Shown: in pieces, positions 54,867 to 62,913 of the stretch
Layout: each line of letters starts with the position of its first letter
How positions within the stretch are numbered: the stretch's first letter is position 1
Assembly: GCF_008245045.1 (NCBI RefSeq)
Contig: NZ_CP043428.1
Location: 186,001-250,000, forward strand
Source: Campylobacter volucris
Lineage (GTDB): Bacteria; Campylobacterota; Campylobacteria; Campylobacterales; Campylobacteraceae
Direction of reading: 5' to 3'
Length of the DNA: 64,000 nt
The notes under the pieces: generated by a model
Databases searched by the model: none
What the model was told of the DNA's origin: nothing
The model's input: the letters and a program-made list of their open reading frames with translations, nothing else
Made by a program: the position numbers and the translations under genes

Positions 54867-56306
54867 ATGTTAGGTCTATTTTTTGCAGGATGCTCTGTAT
54901 TTTTACTCGTTTTTATGCTTTATAAAAAAATCAATGCCCATATGGCATTGCTTTTAAGTGGTTTATTTTTATTAGCTTTGGCAGGAATTTTTGGACTTTC
55001 GCCTATTATTAATGAAAAACAATCATTACATCTTGGAATTTTTGATATTTTTCAAGTAGTAAATACTAAAATGTCAAGCACTTTGGCAGGACTTGGGCTT
55101 ACTCTTATGTGTATAGCAGGATTTTCAGCTTATATGGATCATGTTGGTGCAAGTTATGCTTTATTTAAGGTATTTGAAAAACCATTAAAAGCGGTTAAAT
55201 CACCATATGTTTTATTGTTAGTTTCTTATTTTGTTATCCAGTTTTTAGTGCTTTTTATACCTTCTCATGCGGGTTTGGCATTATTGCTTATGGTAACTAT
55301 GTATCCTATTTTAGTGCGTTCAGGTGTTTCTAAACTTTCAGCGCTTTCGATTATCGCAGTGTGTCAGTATATAGATCATGGACCAGGAAGTGGTAATGTG
55401 ATATTGGCTTCAAAAACTGCTGAGATTGATCCAGCTGTGTATTTTGTGCATTATCAATTACCTGCAACTATACCAATTATCATAGCTGTAGGCATTGCGT
55501 TTTATTTTTGCTCAAAATATTTTGACAAAAAAGAAAATTTTGTATTTAATCGTGAAGATGTTGAAAAAGAATTAATGGAGCATGATGGCAAAAAAGAAGA
55601 ATTAAAAAAACCACCTAAAATTTATGCAATTTTACCAGTGATACCTTTGGTATTGATTTTAGGTTTTAGTAGTGTTTTAGATAGTATTTTGGTTCTAATG
55701 GGGCTTACTACTATAGAAGAAGTTCAAGCAGCTTCATCGACTGCAATTAGAATGAATGTGCCAGTTGCAATGATGATTTCAACCTTTATAGCAATTATTT
55801 TTGAAATTATTCGTTATAGAAGTTTAGTAGATACTTTAAATTCTATTATGGTTTTCTTCAAAGGTATGGGGCATTTGTTTGTTATAACTGTTTCTTTGAT
55901 AGTTTGTGGTCAGGTTTTTGCAAGCGGACTTTTATCAGTTGGTTTTGTGGATACTTTGATAAATTTTGCAAAAGATGCAGGTTTTGGAGTGCTTGCTATC
56001 ATCATAGCAGTTTCAATTTTGCTTGCTGTGTGTGCATTTTTAATGGGTTCAGGAAATGCTGCATTTTTCTCTTTTGCGCCACTTATCCCAAATATAGCAA
56101 AATCTTTTGGAGTAGAAACTATCACTATGATAGCACCAATTCAAATAATGACAGGCTTTGGAAGATGTGTCTCGCCAATAGCTCCAGCTATTTTAGCAAT
56201 TTCGGCTATGGCAAAGGTCAATCCTTTGCAAGTTGTAAAAAGAACGGCTATTCCTATGCTTGTGGCTGCTATTGTTAATGTCATAATGACTTATATTTAC
56301 ATATAA
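54867..56306 (+). CDS. dcuC: C4-dicarboxylate transporter DcuC family
   Basis: A 479-residue membrane protein with roughly twelve helices. Family features: SSTLAGLGLTLMCIAGFSAYMDHVGAS-type segment, SHAGLALLLMVTMYPILVRSGVSK, CQYIDHGPGSGNVILASKTAE and the late MGSGNAAFFSFAPLIP with GRCVSPIAPAI. DcuC exports succinate or takes up C4-dicarboxylates. Second gene of a five-gene operon; probably imports the operon's substrate or releases its fumarate or succinate. In C. jejuni the matching gene is, from memory, a pseudogene (Cj1389). Confidence 0.88.
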   Translation: MLGLFFAGCSVFLLVFMLYKKINAHMALLLSGLFLLALAGIFGLSPIINEKQSLHLGIFDIFQVVNTKMSSTLAGLGLTLMCIAGFSAYMDHVGASYALFKVFEKPLKAVKSPYVLLLVSYFVIQFLVLFIPSHAGLALLLMVTMYPILVRSGVSKLSALSIIAVCQYIDHGPGSGNVILASKTAEIDPAVYFVHYQLPATIPIIIAVGIAFYFCSKYFDKKENFVFNREDVEKELMEHDGKKEELKKPPKIYAILPVIPLVLILGFSSVLDSILVLMGLTTIEEVQAASSTAIRMNVPVAMMISTFIAIIFEIIRYRSLVDTLNSIMVFFKGMGHLFVITVSLIVCGQVFASGLLSVGFVDTLINFAKDAGFGVLAIIIAVSILLAVCAFLMGSGNAAFFSFAPLIPNIAKSFGVETITMIAPIQIMTGFGRCVSPIAPAILAISAMAKVNPLQVVKRTAIPMLVAAIVNVIMTYIYI

Positions 56307-56319
56307 AAAGGAATTAATA

Positions 56320-57489
56320 ATGCAAAATAAAACCAAATTAATCCATTTAGGAAGAGGCGATGTTAATGCAGAAGCAAGATCGGTTAATCCGACTTTAATG
56401 CGTGCTTCAACTATACTTTTTAAAGATCATGCTACTTGGCAAAAATATAGAGATTTAAGAAAAACCGAGCGTGTTTTAAGCTATGGTGCTAGAGGAACGA
56501 CTACAAATTTTGAGCTTGAAAAATTAATTTGTGAGCTTGAAAATGGTTATAGAGCTCAGCTTTTTCCAACAGGACTTGCAGCATTAGCTATGGTGCTTTT
56601 AAATTATGCTAGCAAAGATGCACATTTTTTAATTACTGATGCTATTTATGGACCTGTTAGAACAATTTGTGATTTATTTTTAGCAAAAATGGAAGTAGAA
56701 GTTGATTTTTTAAAAGCAGATGCAAGTGATGTAGAAGAAAAAATCAAACCAAATACAAAATTAATCCTTTGTGAAAGCCCAGGTTCTATACTTTATGAGA
56801 TTATAGACTTGCCAAAACTTTGTGAAATTGCACATAAACACAATATACCAGTAGCTATTGATAATACTTATTCAAGCGGGTATTTTTTCAATCCTTTAGA
56901 ATATGGAGCAGATATTTCTGTGATTGCAGCTACTAAGTATTTAAGCGGACATTCTGATGTTACTATGGGGATAGTAGTAGCAAATGAAAAAGAATGGAAA
57001 AATTTTGACAAATTACCTGAAGCTTTAGGCTTTACTACTAGCCCAGATGATTGTTATTTAGTGCTTCGTGGTATGAGAACTTTAGATGTTAGAATGAGAG
57101 CTCATGAAAAAAGTGCTGATGAAATAGTAGAATTTTTACAAACTAGAAAAGAAGTGAAAACTATTTTTTATCCAAAATTAAAAACCCATCCAAATCATGA
57201 AGTTTTTATGCGTGATTATAAAGGCACTAATGGTATGGTTACTATTGAATTTAATGATGGAATTTCAAAAGAACAAGCAATTAAATTTGTAGATGATTTA
57301 GAGTATTTTTCAATTGGAGCTAGTTGGGGTGGATATGAAAGCTTAGCTACTGTTACTACTCCACCTAGAACTGCAACAGACCTAAGCGCTAGAGGTCCTT
57401 TTGTGAGATTTCATATAGGTCTTGAAGATAGTAAAGATTTGATTGCTGATTTAAAACAAGCGTTTGAAAAAATAAATTTTAAAGGATAA
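56320..57489 (+). CDS. metC: Cystathionine beta-lyase family PLP enzyme
   Basis: A 389-residue Cys/Met metabolism PLP enzyme. The pyridoxal lysine is in SVIAATKYLSGHSDVTMG (about residue 209); SYGARGTTTNFELEKLI and IAIDNTYSSGYFFNP are cofactor-binding stretches. Sequence style fits MetC-like beta-lyases, which cleave C-S bonds of cystathionine or cysteine conjugates to pyruvate, ammonia and a thiol. Its partner RidA would handle the aminoacrylate. No methionine synthase genes are nearby, so a catabolic or detoxifying use is likely. The next gene begins 3 bases later. Confidence 0.85.
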   Translation: MQNKTKLIHLGRGDVNAEARSVNPTLMRASTILFKDHATWQKYRDLRKTERVLSYGARGTTTNFELEKLICELENGYRAQLFPTGLAALAMVLLNYASKDAHFLITDAIYGPVRTICDLFLAKMEVEVDFLKADASDVEEKIKPNTKLILCESPGSILYEIIDLPKLCEIAHKHNIPVAIDNTYSSGYFFNPLEYGADISVIAATKYLSGHSDVTMGIVVANEKEWKNFDKLPEALGFTTSPDDCYLVLRGMRTLDVRMRAHEKSADEIVEFLQTRKEVKTIFYPKLKTHPNHEVFMRDYKGTNGMVTIEFNDGISKEQAIKFVDDLEYFSIGASWGGYESLATVTTPPRTATDLSARGPFVRFHIGLEDSKDLIADLKQAFEKINFKG

Positions 57490-57492
57490 AAC

Positions 57493-58857
57493 ATGGGTGT
57501 GAGTGTATTTGATATGAGATTGCTTCAAGATTCTTGGAGCACTCCTGCTATGAGAGAAATTTTTAGCGAAGAAAATAGAATTCAAAAATGGCTTGATGTT
57601 GAAGCTGCTTTGGCAAAAGCTCAAGCAAAACTTGGCATTATCCCTAGTGAAGCTGCTGAAGAAATAGCTAAAAAAGCTCACTATAAATTTATGGATATGG
57701 ATTTTATTTTTGCTGAATTTAAAAAGACTAAGCATCCATTAGTTCCAACTGTTAGAGGTTTGGAAAAAGCTTGCGAAAATGGTTTTGGTGAATATGTGCA
57801 TTTTGGAGTAACTACTCAAGATGTTATCGATACAGGTATAGTTTTGCAATTTAAAGAAGCGATGAATTTGATCAAGCAAGATTTAAAAAATATAGCTAAA
57901 AATTTAGCCTCTATAGCAAAGGAACACAAAAACACAGCTATGATGGGTAGAACTTTAGCTTTGCAAGCTTTGCCTATTACTTTTGGACACAAGGTTGCTA
58001 TTTGGCTTAGTGAGCTTAATCGCCATTATGAAAGGATAAACGAACTTGAAAAAAGATTATATGTAGGTTCTATAGTAGGAGCTGTTGGAACTAAAGCTAG
58101 TTTGAGTGAAAAGGCTAATGAAGTAGAAAAATTAACTTTGCAAATTTTAGGTTTAGAAGTACCTGATATTTCTTGGCAACCAGCAAGAGATCGCTTTATA
58201 GAATTAGGTTATGTTTTAGGTAATATCAACGCAACTTTTAACAAAATCGCACACCAGCTTTTAATCTTAACTCATAATGAAATTGATGAATTAGCTGAGC
58301 CTTTTGGTAAAGGTCAAGTAGGAAGCTCTACTATGCCACATAAAAGAAATCCAGCAGTAAGTGAAAATGCAGTTACCGTAAGCAATGCTTTAAGAGCAAA
58401 TATAGCGATTTTAAGCGATATAGAAAGACACGAGCATGAAAGAGATGGGCAAGTTTGGAAAATGGAATGGAAATTATTGCCTGAAACATTTTTGATGCTT
58501 TCAGTGGTTTTAGCGAATATGAAATTTGTCTTTGATGGTTTAGAAGTTAAAAAAGATAAAATGCTTAAAAATTTAGATATTTTAGATGGTTTTGTATTAG
58601 CTGAACGCGTGATGTTTGCATTAAGTGATCATTATGGAAAACAACATGCTCATGAGATTGTATATGAAAATGCCATGAGAGGTATAGAAAATCATAAAAC
58701 TTTTAAAGTTGCTTTACTCGAAGATGAAAGAGTAAGTAAGGTTTTAAGCGAAAAAGATATCGATGCTTTAATGGATGCTACAACTTATGTAGGCTATGCT
58801 CCAAAATTAGTAGATGAATTTTTAGAAAAAATTGCTAATGCACAAATTTTAAAGTAG
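57493..58857 (+). CDS. Fumarase/aspartase-superfamily lyase (PurB-like, substrate unknown)
   Basis: A 454-residue member of the adenylosuccinate lyase / argininosuccinate lyase superfamily. The signature loop GSSTMPHKRNPAVSENA (about 276-292) is present, as are the TTQDVIDTG and MMGRTLALQALPITFGHKVA conserved regions. All superfamily members cleave a C-N or C-S bond next to a succinyl group and release fumarate. Not the housekeeping PurB: it lies in a five-gene operon without purine genes, and its sequence is closer to lyases of succinyl adducts or cycloisomerases. Substrate is the key unknown of the operon. Confidence 0.8.
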   Translation: MGVSVFDMRLLQDSWSTPAMREIFSEENRIQKWLDVEAALAKAQAKLGIIPSEAAEEIAKKAHYKFMDMDFIFAEFKKTKHPLVPTVRGLEKACENGFGEYVHFGVTTQDVIDTGIVLQFKEAMNLIKQDLKNIAKNLASIAKEHKNTAMMGRTLALQALPITFGHKVAIWLSELNRHYERINELEKRLYVGSIVGAVGTKASLSEKANEVEKLTLQILGLEVPDISWQPARDRFIELGYVLGNINATFNKIAHQLLILTHNEIDELAEPFGKGQVGSSTMPHKRNPAVSENAVTVSNALRANIAILSDIERHEHERDGQVWKMEWKLLPETFLMLSVVLANMKFVFDGLEVKKDKMLKNLDILDGFVLAERVMFALSDHYGKQHAHEIVYENAMRGIENHKTFKVALLEDERVSKVLSEKDIDALMDATTYVGYAPKLVDEFLEKIANAQILK

Positions 58858-58863
58858 GATAAA

Positions 58864-60204
58864 ATGTATTTAAGTGAAAAATTAGCTGAATTTATCATAA
58901 ATTTAGATTATGAAGCCATTCCAAGTGAAGTAAAACAAAGAGCTAAAGAATTGATGTTTGATACTTTAGGAACGGCTTTAGCTGCTAAAAATGAGCAATG
59001 TGTTTTAAATGCAATTAAGGCTTTTAAAAATTTAAGTCTTAACAAAGACACTAAAATTTGGATAAATGATGAAAAACTTGATCTAATCTATGCTGCTATG
59101 CTTAATGCCATAGCAGCTCACGCTCTTGATTTTGATGATACTCATACAGAAGCTATTTTACACGCTAGTGCTATTTTAGCTCCACTTTGTTTAACTTATG
59201 GCTTTAATGTAAGCAAAGATGGAAAAAAAGTTTTAAAAGCTTTTATAGTAGGTTGGGAAATTGCTGCTAGAGTTGGTATAGCAAGCAAAGGAAGTTTTCA
59301 CAAACGAGGATTTCACACTACTGCTATAGCTGGAATTTTTGGTGCAGTTAGTGCGTGTTGTGTTTTACTTGATTTAAATAAAGAACAAGTCATAAATGCT
59401 TTAGGTTTGGCAGGAAGTTTTGCAAGCGGGGTAAATGAATTTTTATCAAATGGTTCTAATTCAAAAGTTTTGCATATAGCTAATGCTTTAAAAAACGCAA
59501 TTTTAGTAGCAAATTTTGCCAAAGCAAATATGAGTGGGCCTTTGAGTATTTTTGAAGGAAGAGATAATATATTTAGAGCCTTTGGTATAGAAGAAGAATG
59601 TGATAAAAACGAACTTTGCAAAGGATTAAATGAGATATATCAAGTGATGCAAGTATCTTTAAAGCCATATCCAAGTTGTCATTTTGCTCATGGGCTTATT
59701 GATTGTGCTATGAGTTTAAGAAATGATGGTTTAAAAACACAAGATATTAAAAGCATCCATTGTTTTGTAGATGAGGTTCCAATTTCTTTTATTTGCGATC
59801 CAATTGAGGCAAAATATGCTCCAAAAAGTGCTTATGAAGCTAAATTTTCTATGCCTTTTTTAATGGCTCTTGCTTTTATTGATGGTAAGATTACTTTAAA
59901 ATCGTATGAGAATTTAAACCGAGTGGAGCTTTTAGAATTTGCTAAAAAAATTAGTTATGAAAAGAAAAAATCAAGCGGTTTTCCAAAATACTTTCCTGGG
60001 CATTTAGAAGCTATTTTAGCTAATGGAGAAGTTGTAAAAAAAGATGTATTTATTAACAAAGGAAATTTTGACAATCCTTTGAGTTTTGATGAATTAAAAG
60101 ATAAATTTATAATCAATGCTACTATCAATATATCCCTAGATCAAGCCACAAAACTTATAGAAAAAATTCAAAATTTAGAAAATCTTAGTCATTTTGATTT
60201 TTAG
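58864..60204 (+). CDS. MmgE/PrpD family protein
   Basis: A 446-residue protein of the MmgE/PrpD family. Typical stretches are the N-terminal ELMFDTLGTALAAKNE, NAIAAHALDFDDTHTEA (active-site region), SKGSFHKRGFHTTAIAGIFGAVSA and KPYPSCHFAHGLIDCA. The family includes 2-methylcitrate dehydratase and also an epimerase of iminodisuccinate; no propionate genes (prpB, prpC) are here, so the first is unlikely. Standing next to a superfamily lyase suggests an epimerase that prepares its stereochemistry. It is the last gene of the operon, closed by a strong hairpin. Confidence 0.82.
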   Translation: MYLSEKLAEFIINLDYEAIPSEVKQRAKELMFDTLGTALAAKNEQCVLNAIKAFKNLSLNKDTKIWINDEKLDLIYAAMLNAIAAHALDFDDTHTEAILHASAILAPLCLTYGFNVSKDGKKVLKAFIVGWEIAARVGIASKGSFHKRGFHTTAIAGIFGAVSACCVLLDLNKEQVINALGLAGSFASGVNEFLSNGSNSKVLHIANALKNAILVANFAKANMSGPLSIFEGRDNIFRAFGIEEECDKNELCKGLNEIYQVMQVSLKPYPSCHFAHGLIDCAMSLRNDGLKTQDIKSIHCFVDEVPISFICDPIEAKYAPKSAYEAKFSMPFLMALAFIDGKITLKSYENLNRVELLEFAKKISYEKKKSSGFPKYFPGHLEAILANGEVVKKDVFINKGNFDNPLSFDELKDKFIINATINISLDQATKLIEKIQNLENLSHFDF

Positions 60205-60227
60205 CAATCTCTTTTTTTGAGATTGCT
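60203..60227 (+). terminator. Terminator of the ridA operon
   Basis: Perfect 9-bp stem AGCAATCTC / GAGATTGCT with a T7 loop overlapping the stop codon, followed by T-rich sequence. Confidence 0.78.
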
Positions 60228-60254
60228 TATTATTTTAAATAAAGTATTTTTATA

Positions 60255-60260
60255 TATAAT
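60255..60260 (+). promoter_or_regulatory. -10 element of feoAB
   Basis: TATAAT within TTTTTATATATAATGC, with a T-rich run before it as in Campylobacter sigma70 promoters; 30 bases ahead of feoA. A Fur site cannot be picked out with confidence. Confidence 0.55.
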
Positions 60261-60290
60261 GCTTTTTTTAGTGTTGATAAGGAAAAAAAT

Positions 60291-60521
60291 ATGACTTTAG
60301 ATACTTTAAAAGATAATGAAGAAGCTTATATACTAGGTTTTAATGCAGAAAAAAATTTACAAAATAGGCTTTTTAGTTTTGGTTTTGTTAAAAACAAAAA
60401 AGTTAAAAAAATTCGCTCTTCTGCTGCTAATTCTACTATAATGGTAGAGCTTGATACAAGCTGTGTTATTTTAAGATTAAATGAAGCAAAAACCATACTT
60501 GTATCAAAAGAGTTAAAATGA
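60291..60521 (+). CDS. feoA: Ferrous iron transport protein A
   Basis: A 76-residue SH3-like FeoA protein: LDTLKDNEEAYILGFNAEKNLQNRLFSFGF then VKKIRSSAANSTIMVELDTSCVILR. It supports FeoB GTPase activity on the cytoplasmic side. The stop overlaps the feoB start as ATGA, so production is coupled. Confidence 0.9.
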   Translation: MTLDTLKDNEEAYILGFNAEKNLQNRLFSFGFVKNKKVKKIRSSAANSTIMVELDTSCVILRLNEAKTILVSKELK

Positions 60522-62545
60522 AAGAAATTATCGTAGCTTTAGTGGGTCAGCCAAATGTTGGTAAAAGTTTGCTTATTAATGCAATATGCAAAGCAAATAT
60601 GAAAGTTGGAAATTTTAGTGGAGTTACAGTAGAAAAAGCTCAAGCTAGTATCAATTTTAAAGATTATAAAATCCTTTTTATAGATTTACCTGGAACTTAT
60701 GCTTTAGATGGTTATAGCGAAGAAGAAAAAATCACTAAAAATTTTTTGCAGAATGAAAAATATGATTTAGTAGTAAATGTTGTTGATTCGACAAATTTAG
60801 AAAGAAATCTTATTTTAAGCACTAGTTTGCTTGAAGAAAAAATTAAAACAATTATTGCATTAAATATGCAAGATGAAGCTAAAAATGAAGGATTTAATAT
60901 AGATTTTAAGAAGCTTAGTAGCTTATTAAACACTCCTTGTATAGGAGTATGTGCTAAGACTAAAGAAAATTTAAATGAGCTTTTATCTTTAATTATTTCA
61001 ACCTATGAGTCTAAAATTCAAGCTTTTGAAAGAATTTATACTAAAGTTATAGAAGAAGAACTTGAAAAAATTAGTATATTTTTAAAACAAAATAACATCA
61101 CTCAAGAAAATTTAACTCACAAAGAATTAGCACTTTGTTTGTTAAAAAATAAAACTTTCATAAAAACTAATCCTAGTTTGCAAACAATAATCATCCAATC
61201 TTTAGAAAAAATTTATTCAATTTATAATCACAATAATATAGAAAATATTTTCAAAGAAGAATCTATCAATTTTGCTAATGAAATTTGTAAAAAAGTTTTA
61301 AGTAAAAATTCTAGCAAAACAAATCACACTAAAACAATTGATGCAATTTTAATCAATAAATATTTAGGAATTCCTATATTTTTGTTTTTAATGTGGCTTT
61401 TGTTTCAGCTTACTTTTACCTTGGGTCAAATTCCTATGGATTATATAGAAGCCTTTTTTGGACTTTTAGCAGATACTACTAAAGAGTATATTGGTAATGA
61501 ATTTATAGCTTCGGCTTTAGCTGATGGAGTCATAGCTGGGGTAGGAGCTGTGGTAACTTTTTTACCAAATATAATTATTTTATTTTTTGGTATAGCCTTA
61601 CTTGAGACAACTGGATATATGGCAAGAGTAGCTTTTTTGCTCGATGGAATTTTGTACAAATTTGGCTTACATGGGAAAAGCTTTATACCATTGATCACAG
61701 GTTTTGGTTGTTCAGTCCCTGCTTTTATGGCTACAAGAACTCTTAAAAATAAAAAAGATCGTCTATTGACACTTTTTATTGTAAATTTTATGAGTTGTGG
61801 TGCAAGACTTCCTGTGTATGTGTTGTTTGTTGGTGTATTTTTTCCAAGTGAATTAGCGGGAAATTATTTATTTGGAATTTATATTTTGGGTGCTTTTTTG
61901 GGTTTAATTGCAGCTAAAATTTTAAGAATTAGTGTTTTTAAAGGTCAAGATGAACCTTTTGTAATGGAAATGCCAAAATACAGAATGCCAAATTGGCATT
62001 TAGTGTGGTTTATGATTTATAATAAAGCAAAAATGTATCTTAAAAAAGCAGGAAGTTTTATTTTGCTTGCTTCTTTGGTAATTTGGTTTGCAAGTAATTT
62101 TCCAGCACAAAAAATAATCAACGAAGATGAAAACATACAAAAAGAATTACAAATTAAAAATAGCTATTTAGGGCAATTTGGTCAATTTATAGAGCCAGTG
62201 TTTGCTCCGCTTGATTTTGATTGGAAACTTAGCGTTTCATTGGTTAGTGGTTTAGCAGCTAAGGAAGTGATGATTTCAACTATGGGAATTTTGTATTCTT
62301 TAGGCGAAGAAGTAGATGAAACTAGTGCTAATTTAAAACAGATGATAAAACAAAATATCCCTTTTAGCACCGCTGTAGCTTTTATACTTTTTGTGATGGT
62401 TTATAATCCTTGCTTTGCAGCAACTATAGTTTTTGCAAAAGAAGCCGGAGGTAAAAAATATGCTTTTTACCTTTTTATATTTACATGTTTGAGTGCTTAT
62501 TTAATAGCTTTTATAGGTATAAATATCATAAAATTAATGAGTTGA
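60518..62545 (+). CDS. feoB: Ferrous iron transporter FeoB
   Basis: A 675-residue GTPase-permease. G-domain motifs: GQPNVGKSLLINAI (G1), DLPGTYALDGYS (G3) and LNMQDEA (G4). An insertion of about 100 residues (160-265), rich in Lys, Asn and Ile, precedes the membrane part, which has PNIIILFFGIALLETTGYMAR, the two Gate motifs FGCSVPAFMATRTL and NFMSCGARLPVY, and GLAAKEVMISTMGIL. It imports Fe2+. Intact and coupled to feoA. Confidence 0.93.
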   Translation: MKEIIVALVGQPNVGKSLLINAICKANMKVGNFSGVTVEKAQASINFKDYKILFIDLPGTYALDGYSEEEKITKNFLQNEKYDLVVNVVDSTNLERNLILSTSLLEEKIKTIIALNMQDEAKNEGFNIDFKKLSSLLNTPCIGVCAKTKENLNELLSLIISTYESKIQAFERIYTKVIEEELEKISIFLKQNNITQENLTHKELALCLLKNKTFIKTNPSLQTIIIQSLEKIYSIYNHNNIENIFKEESINFANEICKKVLSKNSSKTNHTKTIDAILINKYLGIPIFLFLMWLLFQLTFTLGQIPMDYIEAFFGLLADTTKEYIGNEFIASALADGVIAGVGAVVTFLPNIIILFFGIALLETTGYMARVAFLLDGILYKFGLHGKSFIPLITGFGCSVPAFMATRTLKNKKDRLLTLFIVNFMSCGARLPVYVLFVGVFFPSELAGNYLFGIYILGAFLGLIAAKILRISVFKGQDEPFVMEMPKYRMPNWHLVWFMIYNKAKMYLKKAGSFILLASLVIWFASNFPAQKIINEDENIQKELQIKNSYLGQFGQFIEPVFAPLDFDWKLSVSLVSGLAAKEVMISTMGILYSLGEEVDETSANLKQMIKQNIPFSTAVAFILFVMVYNPCFAATIVFAKEAGGKKYAFYLFIFTCLSAYLIAFIGINIIKLMS

Positions 62546-62615
62546 AATTAATTAAAAATTTAAATGTTTTTGTGAAAAATTTAATTTTTAAACAAAAAAT
62601 TTAGATTTTTTATTG

Positions 62616-62621
62616 TAAAAT
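62616..62621 (+). promoter_or_regulatory. Probable -10 of acpP
   Basis: TAAAAT after a T-rich stretch, 32 bases upstream of the acpP start. The rest of the 107-base gap after feoB is AT-rich with no gene. Confidence 0.45.
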
Positions 62622-62652
62622 ACGCTTTATTTTTAAATTTTAGGAGATAAAA

Positions 62653-62886
62653 ATGGCAACTTTTGATGATGTTAAAGCAGTTGTAGTAGAGCAATTAAGT
62701 GTTGATGAAGATACAGTTAAAATGGAATCAAAAATTATTGAAGATTTAGGTGCTGATTCTTTAGATGTTGTTGAATTAGTAATGGCTTTAGAAGAAAAAT
62801 TTGATGTAGAAATTCCAGATAGCGATGCAGAAAAACTTGTAAAAATAGAGGATGTTGTAAATTATATCGATAATCTTCAAAAATAA
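62653..62886 (+). CDS. acpP: Acyl carrier protein AcpP
   Basis: A 77-residue acidic ACP. The 4'-phosphopantetheine serine lies in [19 protein letters not shown] (Ser36). It is the fatty-acid synthesis carrier, loaded by AcpS encoded 15 kb upstream. The start follows TTTAGGAGATAAAA. fabF follows 27 bases later, a standard order. Confidence 0.95.
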   Translation: MATFDDVKAVVVEQLSVDEDTVKMESKIIEDLGADSLDVVELVMALEEKFDVEIPDSDAEKLVKIEDVVNYIDNLQK

Positions 62887-62913
62887 TATTTTTTATAAAT
62901 TTTTAAGGAGAAT

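Noticed and set aside
55904-56278. A 124-codon cysteine- and phenylalanine-rich open frame inside dcuC
   Set aside because: It is a shifted-frame shadow of the DcuC coding sequence, without its own ribosome-binding site; the real frame has clear family motifs.
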